Of a stretch of DNA of 64,000 bases, positions 35,349 to 47,296 are shown in pieces. Location of the stretch: positions 1,860,001 through 1,924,000 of the forward strand of contig NC_051136.1 of assembly GCF_014839805.1 (NCBI RefSeq), given 5' to 3'. The position numbers and the translations under genes are program-made. Positions within the stretch are counted from its first letter, which is position 1. Every line of letters begins with the position of its first letter. A model generated the notes under the pieces. It was not told the DNA's origin and ran no database searches. It worked only from the letters and a program-made list of their open reading frames with translations. This DNA is from Manduca sexta. Lineage: Eukaryota; Arthropoda; Insecta; Lepidoptera; Sphingidae.

Positions 35349-35617
35349 CTCCTTATTCATAGACGTTATTTATCTACGCTATATCTTTGCTGTGATAACA
35401 ATTCTGTTATTAGTGCTGACGGCATGGCAGCCTTTGCAGTGCGTAGACATAGGGCCGTTGTGATTGGCTAATATTGAGATACAACTTGATTCTAGTTGGC
35501 TGTCAGATAAACAAAGCTGCACAAACAGCAATCTGTCAAATAAACGAAGCTGAGAAACAGACTTGTTATCACAGCAATGCTCCGCCCTTAGATAAATAAT
35601 GTCTATAAATAAGGGGG
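35349..35617. mobile_element. long-TIR MITE, copy 2
   Basis: 269 bp beginning CCTCCTTATTCATAGACG and ending GTCTATAAATAAGGGGG, with inverted arms of roughly 60 bases. Flanks read ...ACTAT and TATAA..., so a TA or TAT target duplication is possible. Same orientation as copy 1 and about 2.7 kb away. The superfamily is not settled; a TA or TWA target would suit Tc1/mariner- or Harbinger-like parents. Confidence 0.75.
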
Positions 35618-37075
35618 TATAAATATAAAACCAAAGATGAAATATGAATATTTGGCGTTCGTCTATTTCTCCAAATTTATACCAACCGATAGTTCCTAAT
35701 ATGGCAGTTTTCGCTGACTCCGCCTAGGCTACTGGCTATGGGAAAATGAATACAATTCTAAAACCCCTACAAAATGATTTTGAATTTATTTTCAAATATG
35801 GAACTAAATCGTTAATCCGTATTTTAAAACTTCATGCTATTTATATTCAGCAGATTACAAATTGTGTTCTTAACGCTCGCCAAACGCCCATACATAGCAT
35901 TGCTGACCCTAAAATGCGACTCTTCGAAGAATCACCAGCCCCTAAACAGATCGACAGACATCAACCGTACGTACAAACGGCCGTCCGATTTTAGTATGCT
36001 CCACGGAAGCAATAGCATTAACTCAAAAGCAAGTTCTCCAACAAAGGGTATCGCGAACTCATAAAAACCATAGGTATTTGTCATTCAAAGAACTCGTCTC
36101 AGGATAGCCGAATCGTAAAGGAGCCGGCTCCCTCGAGCTACGCGCTTTGAATTTACAATTTTATTTGATTTCCGATTTGGAATTTATTTACGTACCCCCC
36201 ATCCTGACAAAGAAACTTGGAGGCGGTTAATTTTGAAATATTGCCTCCTTGAATATCATAAATTAGGGTCGAGTGGTGGAAAGTGGTTCTTATTTACTAT
36301 ATGTTACGGAAACTAAGAAATCATAGTAGACAAGCATACATTTCATAATTGTAACTGTATCAGGGCATATTTTTAACTGACTACGTCGAAGCAAGAAAGG
36401 GTAATGATTTTAACACTCATGTATGTATGTATCCATTATAATATGTTCCACTCTATTGGCGCTTCTACTGGACCAATTTTGCCAAAATAGGTATTTCTAG
36501 ATTCACGTACTTATATGTCGACATAAACACTGCAACTCACAACATAAAACATAATTTGAAACCTTAAAACAACCGTTTGCAAAAAAATCCGCGCTATAAA
36601 ATAATAGCATTAAAATTAAAACGCCCCAAGCCCGCATCAGCACACCGCGAATATTACGGACAAATAAATTTGTCCCTAAACCGACCCCTAAGATTGATCA
36701 GAACCCTAGAAAAGGAATATTAAGGCTTCGCGAGGCAATATTTTAAATTTATTTGCGTCTACCATGCAAATTATGAAATAGAGACGGAACTTTTTATTTT
36801 CATCCCTTAATCGAATAGGGGACCATTGTGAGTGCCCTTCGCGAAATGTTTACTTTTTTAACTTAACGTATTGAAGTTGCTTGATGAATTAAACTTGAAG
36901 AGATATGGGGCCGTGTTTGGCTTTTATGTTTTGTGAAATGCGATTGGACTTTCAGACGAATGTTAAACGAGATTGTAAAAGACGTGTTGTTGAGATTTTT
37001 TTATGTTATAATACAATGTATCTGGTATATTACACAAATATGATTAAAATTATAGTCAATAAATGCTGAATTCTT
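35618..37075. other. AT-rich non-coding stretch
   Basis: Short overlapping frames at 35.75-36.06 kb have no recognisable content. A palindrome GGACAAAT-AA-ATTTGTCC lies at 36658-36675. No repeat family recognised. Confidence 0.35.
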
Positions 37076-37292
37076 CCTAGCCGAATTATGGCCACAGTGG
37101 CCTATTTCAACGGAGAACAGCCAGGTAAAGATGAGATATTACAGTGCACAAGTGTTGCGCAATACACTGGTGCACTCTCAGTTCCTGCACTTCTAGAGTC
37201 CGGTGAGATGGCAATCCGACATGACCGCAGAAAGATCAGGCGCAGGAACAACGGCTTTACATGCTTTACGAGGCACAAGGGTATCGCACCGC
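37076..37292 (-). repeat. tRNA-derived SINE, type 3, headless
   Basis: 'ttcctagccgaattatggcc', 'gagatattacagtgcacaag', 'ggcaatccgacatgaccgc', 'ctttacatgctttacgaggc'. It is the reverse complement of the type-3 body at 21.87-22.18 kb. It fully explains the open frames present here on both strands. Confidence 0.65.
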
Positions 37293-39260
37293 TAAGAATA
37301 GAGGCTATTAAGACATTATACACACTCTAAAGTTCCACCATTAAGCTCAAATTTCACTCACATTGCATCAAATTATCTGTCACCCCATAAAAAAACAGCA
37401 ATATGTAACTTCTTTCCGAAAAATGACAATGCTAACTAACAAATTCTATTACTAACCACTCGACGTCAATATCTTACAACGCACAGCATCTCGGCATGTG
37501 TAAAATAAACCTTATTAACCAAAAACTGATGACTAAGCTACAATCATACAAATACTCGAAACAATGTCTGATCACAATACATTTAATTGGCGAGGGTCGC
37601 GGGCAAATGGGTCTCCACTTCCACGGAACTTTGCCGCACTAAACTATTGCAAACGCAACGCGGTACGTTATACCTTACGATTTTGTTGAGACGATTCTTA
37701 ATGTTTGTATTTGTTTGTTGAGGATAGCCAGTATATGTTTTAATGAATAAGTTTGTGGAAGCAAAATATAATTCTCGACATAGACTACTGAGCGAACTGG
37801 TGGTAAACATTTAACTTAATCTAAATAATATTTTGTAGATTCAAATCAATTGTTTTATTTTAATTTATTTGACAAATTCACCTTTCGTTGTACTTTAATG
37901 TTACATATAAAATATATATTGATTTAAAGAACCTAAAATAATAATGTATCATATTATATCGGAGTATCACAATTAATAATTTCAATTTACAACAAAATTG
38001 AAATGTACAAAAATGTAGTAATTGAACTATTGCTGTCAAAACACATAAAATCTTTACAAAGCAATATTAAACACATAAGGTTTTACATTTTATATACTAA
38101 TTGCGTAAGTAAATTGGCACACAAAACAAAATTATTTAAATTTTAAACCAAGTTAGTTTGATTCAGATGCCATCGCTTTAATTTCTCGTATGTAAACTAT
38201 CGGAACGATTTTACAGGGTCCGATATCGGACGACGATCAAATCGGATCGTGTGTTGTTACACAAGGTTGTAACAAGGTCTAAACAGCGAGAAGTCCCGTG
38301 GGACAGACCTATGTTATCTTTACGATTGCCCGAGTTAGATTAGTTTTTGTTCCCTATTACTTATTATTGGAAATATTGTGTGTGTTTGTAATGTTTATGT
38401 AATATCGTTGTGTTAGGTTTTGCTTAATTTATTATAAGATCTGTGGGGCAGTTGCTAAGGTCCGACCTTCTATGAAACGTACTAGGCGTTTATATTTACC
38501 TTGCGCTGTAGATTAGGTTTTAATCTCCTTATAGGGAAATTTCACACGCGTATTCTGTCACAATGTTTTCACTGTCAAAGGAAGCAACGATTAAGACGTA
38601 ACTTCAAAGAACTCCTTGGATATCCTAGACATAATCATGACAATATCATTTATAATACAATTTCTATCGTCCAATTGATCAACCGTAAGCGACATTAGAA
38701 AATCCAGATAATCCAAAAACATTACTTATTAACTCCCAGGAAAATCTCTAGTAATATTAACTGAAATCTTACACAAACCTTTTGAAATGTTGGGCATTAA
38801 TTCGATTCCCGAAACAACGGCTTGTATTGTGTTAAACAATGCGGCATAACACCCAGTCATCTACAAGATCCCTGACCTACGCCACTCGTTTAATAAGTTA
38901 CACCACTGAGTAACGAACTTGGGACCAATATGACAAAAATATCAGCCGCCTGATTTTGATTTTTTTTTTTACTGAATAACAATACGAAGAAGCCTGGTGG
39001 TATAGTTCGATTAACAAAAGCTAACATGTTCACAGAGCTCTCACTAATACAATATTAATCAGAATGTAAAAAAATCTTTATAATTAAAGACACATAGATG
39101 CAAACAAAATTTCATGCTAATATATGTTTGTTAATGCGAGAGAATTGAATTGTCATGACGACTGACCAATGTTTCTTCGCTCATTACACACGCCCAACGT
39201 ATGAATGTGTACACGCCAGCTTTAGATAATCAATCTATAATTGACACAAATAGTGTATTA
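37293..39260. other. AT-rich non-coding stretch
   Basis: About 2 kb without a recognised gene or repeat. Confidence 0.4.
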
Positions 39261-39261
39261 A

Positions 39262-39390
39262 CAATTTGAATACCTGAAACTTAAACTAATGCATTGGGCT
39301 GATGTCCTGAAAGACGTACTGGATATAGATGAAACTTCACTTACTGATACTGATAAATTATTTTTCGAAACACGACTCAATCGGGCTTAA
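39262..39390 (+). pseudogene. coding-like remnant, unrecognised
   Basis: A 42-codon frame without a certain start, ending at TAA 39388-39390. It includes LMHWADVLKDVLDIDETSL and LFFETRLNRA, an acidic, helix-prone composition unlike random AT-rich translation. No family is recognised and no splice sites frame it. It may be a decayed gene or transposon piece, or chance. Confidence 0.2.
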
Positions 39391-39504
39391 ACGGGTATAT
39401 TTCATGGTATAGAACTCTATTATGACAAAGATCTTGAAAAACGATTGACCGTTGCAATTATAACAAATAACTAATTTCTATTATAATTCTGTTCGCGGCA
39501 GTCG

Positions 39505-39618
39505 TCAGTTCTGGTAGTGCGCTCTCGGTCGTGACGTCCTGATCGTGATGTACCGAGTCTCCGTCAGCGGCCGGCGCCCGATTGTTCTAATGTCAGAACG
39601 CACTTGCACTCCCTGCAT
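39505..39618 (-). CDS. small GC-rich open frame, unrecognised
   Basis: On the minus strand an ATG at 39618 opens 37 codons to a TGA at 39505-39507. The codons are mostly G/C-ending, in contrast to the flanks, and the peptide is basic (RTIGRRPLTETRY, IRTSRPRAHYQN). The + strand is closed here in all frames I checked. It could be a 5' leader exon or small protein; there is no family match and no clear splice site. Confidence 0.22.
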   Translation of the reverse strand: MQGVQVRSDIRTIGRRPLTETRYITIRTSRPRAHYQN

Positions 39619-39824
39619 TATTATGCAGATTTGGAACAAAATGCCTATAGCTCTAATATTCACAAAGCCACGCTAAGTTGGAATTATACAACAGAAATAT
39701 TGATAATTACGGCATGAGTTAACGTTTGTACATTAAACATGGTCAACAAATCTTTATAATCTTTATAGTCAATTTATACCTAAAGACACCATAAATATTT
39801 TTATATAAATCATGGGCCTTTGCA

Positions 39825-40217
39825 ACAAGAATGCCTCTCAAACAGCCGATCTGAGGCAACTAAGGTTTTGTTTCTTAAAACCAACCTTCTCAATCATCAT
39901 TCCTTCAAAATTCACCTGGCAGTGTTAAAGGCCATTGGCAGTAACTTACCAACCAACTAAGTTAGTCTACCTTCATTTATATAGGCTCAGGAAGTCCAAA
40001 CTAACCGGGTACAAGGTAGTAGAACATAATAGAAGCTTTCACACACCAACCTTGACGATAAACTAAATCTGATTGCCAGAAATGCTTTAGACGATGACGT
40101 AAACAAAATAGAGACCATAAAGAAAAAGCCTTTTAACAACAGTGAGTATTATTTTAGGCATACGTGCGTAAAAGGTGCTATTAAGGCCATCTTAATTCAA
40201 ACTTTTATGGACTAAGT
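39825..40217 (+). pseudogene. possible decayed coding region in three frames
   Basis: Three consecutive stretches in different + frames look protein-like: one with SEATKVLFLKTNLL and LAVLKAIGSNLPTN (about 39829-39960), one with YLHLYRLRKSKLTGYKV (about 39965-40064) and one with NLIARNALDDDVNKIETI to a TAA at 40213-40215. They follow one another with little gap, as in a gene interrupted by frameshifts. No family is recognised. In 35-40% GC DNA such frames also arise by chance. Confidence 0.2.
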
Positions 40218-41193
40218 TGAATAACATTTTTTATTTGCCGTTGTGGTAAATTGTACAACTAACTCGAGGCAGTCACGCTCCACCGATGCTCGGAGCCAAG
40301 CGTAAAAACGTTCAAACAGCCCGCACTTCCTTGCCTGACTGATTTTGTCTCGACGCGAAGGTGAAATTGAGAACTTGCGGTGATTTTCACTAATACGTGT
40401 CTTTCGAAAGTGGCTGTTGGTGCAAATGGGGATATCGAATTATTTGAAAGACTCTGAGATCGTTGCTTATGTATCAACAAATGGTAATGTTACTATCAGA
40501 ATAGTACCTAATCTAGTTAATCGTATTATCAAATGCATATGTGCTATGGAATTTCAAACAAAAGAGGTTTTCTCATCAGTCCTTAAAGTTACCTTGCCTT
40601 AACTGAATTTTCGCCGGCTCACAACAAGCACGAATCGTATCGAAACTAATCATAAACCATCAGGTGACCTGGCTTGTTTGTTCTATCCTGTAAATTGCCC
40701 TACCAATTTTGTACCATGATTATTACTTCGATATTGTTTACTGCAATTATGTGTACTTAGGCGTACCGTGATAGGTCATTGAAATGACAGGCAAAACGCT
40801 CACGATCCGCTATATCTAGTGCTTTTTGTTCAGGTCTTTACCAAGGTTTCTTGTTTCCCATGATTTTGAGATTTAACTTATTGGTGTGAATTTGACAGTG
40901 ACCAGTTGGAATAAGTAAATGTTGTATTCGTATTGATTGAGTAAGAGTAAGTAATAATTGACGAATTAAATATAAGGCGACCAAATACAAAAGTCTAGCT
41001 AAGTTTGTAAACTATGTGCATTAAGTGTCATACACGTTAATTGACAAATAACATTTACTTGAACATTATTACACAGGCTCTAAATCTCGGTGATATCGGT
41101 GTTCTTCTGGTTAAATTGTGAGTGACTACTATAATCTTTTTACTCCAACACTTTCCAGCTATTATAGGAGCTTGTAAAGATCTAATTAACACC
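40218..41193. other. non-coding stretch
   Basis: No exon or repeat recognised. Confidence 0.35.
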
Positions 41194-41201
41194 TTATGTC
41201 G

Positions 41202-41363
41202 CAATAGTGAAGGGTGAAATTATCTATAATGGAAACCGACACACATATATGTACTAATAATTTGCATAATTGCGATCTGCAAGTTGTTTTAATGAATTGT
41301 ATTTTATATAAATTATGAAAGGGAAACCGACAGAATTCAAATTATATGCACTCTTCACCATTG
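41202..41363. mobile_element. hAT-type MITE, copy 2
   Basis: Begins CAATAGTGAAGGGTG and ends CACTCTTCACCATTG, a mutated version of the termini of the 15.4-kb copy. It is flanked by TTATGTCG (41194-41201) and TTATGTCC (41364-41371), an 8-bp target duplication with one mismatch. The inner phrase 'aaattatgaaagggaaaccg' is shared with copy 1. The decayed TIR shows it is older. Confidence 0.75.
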
Positions 41364-41371
41364 TTATGTCC

Positions 41372-44239
41372 ATAGTCTAACACACCACTTTTACAACTAA
41401 TCTACCATCACCTGATGATTAATGCTTCGTGATTCAATAAAAGGGATAGGAACAAAACTTGCCAACATTTCCCTTTTATCCTCCCAAGCAGAATGTTCAT
41501 CCTTTCTTCGCAGGTGTTAATATTCAAGGAAGCCGGCAACGCAATATGCCCGGACATCCCCTGTGTTTAATTCCATAAGGGATGGGGTACACACTTAATG
41601 CTAATATTAAACCGTACGCATCTTCCTTAGCATTGTAAAAGATCCTCGAAATTGTTTCCCACCTGCGTTGCGTTAATTTTGCCTGTCTAGTAGTTTATAT
41701 AAATGGTTTGTATTCGTAATTGCATTGTCTAAAGCGTAGTCGGGTTATGAATCGTGGAGTTGCAAGTTGGATGCTCAGATCAGGAAATTTAGTGGAACAT
41801 TTTCGATTTAAAAATCGATGAATGAGATTTGCAATTTAAAGTATAGCGCATGTGGAAAGCTTGTCGGACTTTGTACTACTGTCATACCTATAACACAACA
41901 TACTAGATCTTCATGCTATTTGCCTCTTTTCCAGTCTGTTAATATTAAAAAATCTTCAATTGTATCTATCGCTATAATAGATTATGTTTATCGTCGCAAG
42001 TTTTCCTCGGATGCCAAGCGACCCCGATATTTACATACTTGATCAAATTTATACAGAAATCACAAAATACACCCCATATATCAAACAAGCAAATCGAATT
42101 ACAGATGTTTGTACCAATCCACAATCACGTTCCCGATATTAAGCGGATGGATTTGCATGATAACTCCATTGTTCTGAACATCTAGAACAACAGCACAATC
42201 TTAGAACACGAACAAATTAAGTAAACAACGTAATCCATGTGACGAGGCGCCGCCATATTTGTCCGCCATATTTGACCCGCCATGTTGGTATGCGATGTAA
42301 TTAGATAATTGCATGAGACCGGGTGCCGTTTGCGAGTCAACCCCGGTACGTGTGTTTACATTGTGCTTGCCAACCCTACCGGTTCTCTAGGATATATGTG
42401 AATATTCATTATTGAACCTTCCCGATATTTCTCGGATGTAACTTTTGGAATCGAATGTCAGGTTGCTTTATTAATTCGGTTGTATTTGTAACTTATACTT
42501 GGAAACTTGAAATGATTTAATATTATGAGTATACACAGTTAATAAAGCATACCATCTCCAAAAATTCTTAGCCTACTCCAATAATAATTTAGTTTGTACC
42601 ATCTTTGTTTTTGACATAATCAATACACAATCAACCAACATTCAAGTTGTAGAAATCAATTTATCTTATATACCTACCTATAAAACTTTGTATGTACTAC
42701 ATACTGACCTACTCCTTTGCACCAGCCACTACTAAAGCGAGTTAGACATTTCTCCGAAAATCTAGTAAAACGTAAAATACACTTGGCAACCCTGTTTCAC
42801 TGGAATCGAGAGGCAGGGCTGTCGCTTGATTGCCGAATTCTGACAATTACTTAATCTGATTAACACGGCTCGTATCATCACGACGTGTGTGATTGACGTG
42901 GGCTATACGTATACAAACACCTGTGTTGACGCGGGGTCATTGGGTAATTAAATAAACTGAAAAACAGATTGATAATACTTATTTTATCAAATATATTGAC
43001 TCTTTTTTTCACTGAAAAGTTTTATTTTTATCTGAAGTATAAAATATAGAACACATTCACGCAAACTCCCTATTTTGGATATATTGGGGAGAATATTGGA
43101 AATAGGGTGATACAGAATGTGTGTTGATGCATCTTCCCGTCTTATTATGTGAGGTTACACAATATATCCCCTTGTCACCTGTCATATCTTAATGTCTTTT
43201 AATCAATCTATATGTTCTCTTTCTGATAAATCTATGTTTTCATGTTCAACAGCTATGAGACATTTAGCTGCATATATCTTTATAGCAGAAGTCTAAACGA
43301 GCTCGCCTTGTACGGCTTTGGTATTCCTCTGCTCTATTGGACTAGTACCACTGTCTCACTGAAAACCAACTTATAGTGACTTCCCGTTGCGTTTCTTATT
43401 GTGAGAGATTTCCAAAGGTCCAATTTCGTCGCTATTATTTTCAAACTACGTATTCGTCTTTTCTTCATATAGTGCCTTATTATAATTTGTATCAATGACT
43501 ATTATTGTATCTCAATCCAATGCTTGTAGTATTTCACCGTATAAACCCATAGCAATAATTACGGATGCAATTTGATATCTAATTTCAACCGTTGATTTTG
43601 TTTCTTTACCTTTACGCAATATCTATGCAAAGAACCGCAGTAATATTTACATAATTTACTCCGTTTACCGTTTAACTATTCGTGTATAAGGGCGGTGCCG
43701 ACCCCAGAAATAACGAAGAATCAATTTCAACATCGGATTAATTTTTTTCAATCAGGCATGCCATTAATCAAAATAAGGGATGTGGTTTTTAGGGTAACTT
43801 AAAGTTCAACCACCCCACTATCTTTTGTGTTCCTTTCTTCCAAGAATTGACAGGGGTATCAATTTTAATCAAAATTATATGGGATGTGTAGGGGTTTTCG
43901 GTACTTATACGTGATAATAATACCAACCCTATGTTAAATACTATCTCAATTCATATACCTGCGAAATTATGTCGCATTCTCAGGTATACCGGTTTCCTTA
44001 TGATGTTTTGTTTAAGCGTGAAAACGAGAGATTATTGACAAACCATACATACGTAATAACGTTAGATGAGTGAGTGTGCCTGTGTGTATATATGTGTGTG
44101 TTTTAAACCTCTATTCTCAAATAGGCTTTCGAAAGTCCCAAATATAAACTGTAAAATTGTTGCATGCATTACACAACTATATTGTTTTAACTCTGGTATA
44201 CAAATTCGTTTTTTAAATGAAAATCCTATAGTTCTTGGA
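41372..44239. other. AT-rich non-coding stretch
   Basis: Nearly 2.9 kb without a recognised gene or mobile element. A cluster of three GCCAT motifs is at 42252-42283. Confidence 0.4.
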
Positions 44240-44376
44240 GATCCGCAACCGGGACAGCCGTATATACCGTTCCAACAGGCCGGCATAATTGTGTCGACTG
44301 TCGAGGGGTAATCATCTCTCGTTAGTCGACATTCTATTGGACTCCCCTCCACTTACCATCAGGTGCAGTGGGGTCT
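44240..44376 (+). repeat. LINE-like 3' tail, family C
   Basis: 'cgttccaacaggccggcata', 'attgtgtcgactgtcgaggg', 'aatcatctctcgttagtcg', 'ccacttaccatcaggtgcag'. It shares order and sequence with copies at 23.0, 47.8 and 58.0 kb; the 47.8-kb copy shows a poly(A) end, so the family is a retroposon. It explains the open frames on both strands here. Confidence 0.6.
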
Positions 44377-44942
44377 CTATATGTCCATATACAAAAGTAC
44401 AATATACTGATATAGTGTTTTTTGTTACAGGTAACTACCTTCGTTCGATATGTTATTTGTGAGTACATTTTATAAAGATCAGGCCTACTCATTAATTTAA
44501 TTGTTCGTATTGATTATTGCTAAGCCCTATAAATTTATTACTACACACAAAACCACATCGTTAAACATTAAGTAATCACATTCTAAAATAATAATTATGT
44601 GACAAAATTAATAGATATAAGCTAAACCAAACCATTTCAGAACATTTAACACGTTCACTTTGTTACATTGTTTGCCTCTGTCACTAAAGGCAAGACAGGA
44701 AAATTACAGGCTGACCAAGTACCTAGACCGATGCACGACTCAACCCCTTGCATTAACCAATTTACACCCCCGATTCAGACCTCGCCCCGGGTTATAAATT
44801 TCACCTAACCGACGAACCTCTTCCGGTACCTGCTTTTATAGAGAACGAAATATGGACTCGTGATTGGTGCTGATTAGTTTTGAACGTTGTTCTAATTGGG
44901 CTAAGGGAGGTTTTTACTAGTCTACAATTAGATTTTACAACT
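44377..44942. other. non-coding stretch
   Basis: Apart from the splice-like site nothing was recognised. Confidence 0.35.
44412..44436 (+). promoter_or_regulatory. candidate recursive splice site (ratchet point)
   Basis: A branch-like CTGAT (44408-44412), then GTGTTTTTTGTTACAG directly followed by GTAACT, junction 44430|44431. A GTGAGT 28 bases on (44459) means a micro-exon is the alternative. See the match at 28676. Confidence 0.25.
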
Positions 44943-45172
44943 ACAAACACACATACATACACACACACGTGCGCGCATAATTTATCTCCATGAAGTAGAC
45001 ACATGCGCAACTTATACACGTGGTGCGTATTCCGTCCCATGATGTGATAGGGAGCGAGCTTATTGCCACACGGTCACAAGGTCAACACATCGGGTTAACA
45101 CTATAAAGAAAAACCTAATATCATTTTGTTTGACCCGGGATTTGAACCCGAAACGCCACCGAGGTAGTCGGG
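44943..45172 (-). repeat. tRNA-derived SINE, type 1
   Basis: An ACAC/ATAC-rich end at 44943-44970, 'tattccgtcccatgatgtg', then the head complement 'cgggatttgaacccgaaacg' (B box) and 'ccaccgaggtagtc'. The middle is shortened. Confidence 0.6.
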
Positions 45173-46831
45173 CTACAACTATTTTAGTGAAAATAGTTGC
45201 TGATACAAATGAGATAACGTACGTATTTTTTCTATAATAGAGAGAACTACAAACTAAAAGCGAATATCACATCGCTTCTAACAACAAACCTAAATCAAAT
45301 TAAAACATAATATTTTAGCCAAACAAAATATGTAACAGTCAAAATATACAGGGATTTATTATTGTCCAATTAAGAAACGTGAAAACCAGTTAAATTATTG
45401 GGTATTGTCGCGCTATGAATAGAAAAATATATACTACGTAAGGAAGTAACTGAAAAACACGAAATACAACAATCATGCTCAGGATGCAACTGTCCTCGAG
45501 AGTTGCACATTTCATATGGAAATTATAACAGCATTGCTTAATAATATACCGGGTTATACGTATATACAAGGGTATTAAAATCATTATCCCCCCCCCCCCC
45601 CTCCTTCGTTGAAGTCGGGTAAAACAAAAACATGCCGATACCTTGCCACATAACTACGTAAACACCACTGCACCAAACACTAAATGGGCACAATAGTCCT
45701 TCCGACGTAGATAATAAGGCTCACGTCCAGTATATTTACAATAGCCTGGCTCGCAAATCTAATCAGAGCCCGATATCTTAACACTACAGAAAATCAGTAT
45801 ACACCGCTTAATTCCCATTAATACAGTAAATCCTCATGGATCCCAAACAAGACACATCTGATAAGAGATGCGAGATAGTTCGCCCGCCCGGCGCCGCCTG
45901 CAGCCGGACGTGCTTTTGTCTAACTGAGAACGCTACCCCGAATACAGTTAGTATACCGATTTATGTCAAAGGAATTTGGCCCGTATTCCAGTTAGAAGAG
46001 CATCGAGGTTTGATTTAAAAAATGTAGTTTCAGAATCTGGATACTAACTGACTTCGTTCATGTGGAATTTTGTTTGCTCTTTTTACTGCGATATATTTTA
46101 TAGCTTAAAATGTTTTGTTACCCGTGTTGGACCCTGCGTCATAATCTGTTTAGATAGTTTTACATGATGCACAAAGAAATAACAGACACTACTGTATTAT
46201 ATGTTGGTATTGATGATTTCTTTCGGAGATACTGAATTATCTCTTGAATACATCGACGGATTACTACATGATTTGGCCAGCTTATGGAGGTAAACACAAT
46301 AAAAACCTATCGTTGATTATGTCCTGTAACTTGGTAAAGGTTGCTCGCATTCAAAATTATTATAAAGAAATCTTGGATATAAAAAATACTCTAAATATTC
46401 TACGGAATAAAATACAAAATCCAAAACAAATCGTCCAAGATTAATCCCGAATTAAAACTCAAGTGTACGTTAATTAATCATTGAGCAACTTGGCCCCCGT
46501 TCGATTCCCAGACGGAATGAATTTTCTTACGAATTTATATGTAAATTTGTTCCAACTGTTCGTTATTAGTTTCATTGTTTAAGAACGAGCTGTTAACTAT
46601 TCTGTTTTTGAGATTGTTTTGTTTTTGCATTAATGAACTGTTGAAAGTTTGTATTAGTTTTTTATAGTGTGTATTTAATATTTTTATTGTAAGCCGAAGG
46701 GATTTTCTAGTATAATGAGACCGACTTTCGTAGTTGATGCGCACAATATAGTCCGAGATCAAGAGGACTTTGCGGTATTTTATTACATAAATATCATTGC
46801 AGTTATTTTTTTGTTTACATACTTGTGCACT
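45173..46831. other. non-coding stretch with a 14-base C run
   Basis: Fourteen consecutive C bases at 45588-45601. A GC-rich patch at 45885-45915 sits in a 60-codon + frame starting MDPKQDTSDKRCE (45836), with no splice support or family. No repeat recognised. Confidence 0.35.
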
Positions 46832-46886
46832 ACATCACCCGTGTACCTGGCTGACCTCCGTTGAGATTTTCCGCTGTAGCCAAAAT
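46832..46886 (+). repeat. tRNA-derived SINE, type 3, short fragment
   Basis: 'cacccgtgtacctggctgac', 'ctccgttgagattttccgc' and 'gtagccaaaattgg' match the end of the type-3 body at 22.1 kb. Confidence 0.45.
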
Positions 46887-47296
46887 TGGACTAGAAATCA
46901 ATCATTTGAAATTTGAATATAATTTTTTTTTTTTGTAACTAGACATTTTTTAACATATTGTTATTATTAAAATCAATAAAAGAGCTTTGTTTAATATCAT
47001 ATACGTTTTATACTACATAAATAACACATTCTTATTCTTAGAGTCTATATAAGTGCTATACTATCATATGCTTTAAGACTTATGCATTACAGGTTATTCT
47101 TCAAGATGCCCTATAACCAAAACAAATCAAAAAGTCAAGACAGACGCAATAACGACGATGTTGACTCTCACCTGTTTGTTCTCCCCCCATTCCTCTATCT
47201 TCTGATCAATTCAGTACAAAAATCCAATCGGTTGTCTTTACAAGTTGGCTCATTTTGTTTGTTACATATATAGTGGTATATGTGACAGGCTGCCGG
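46887..47296. other. AT-rich non-coding stretch
   Basis: Nothing recognised. Confidence 0.35.

Noticed and set aside
37088..37330. 80-codon plus and 73-codon minus frames
   Set aside because: Both lie in a type-3 SINE copy.
44062..44352. 96-codon minus and 81-codon plus frames
   Set aside because: Both are translations of the family C repeat tail.
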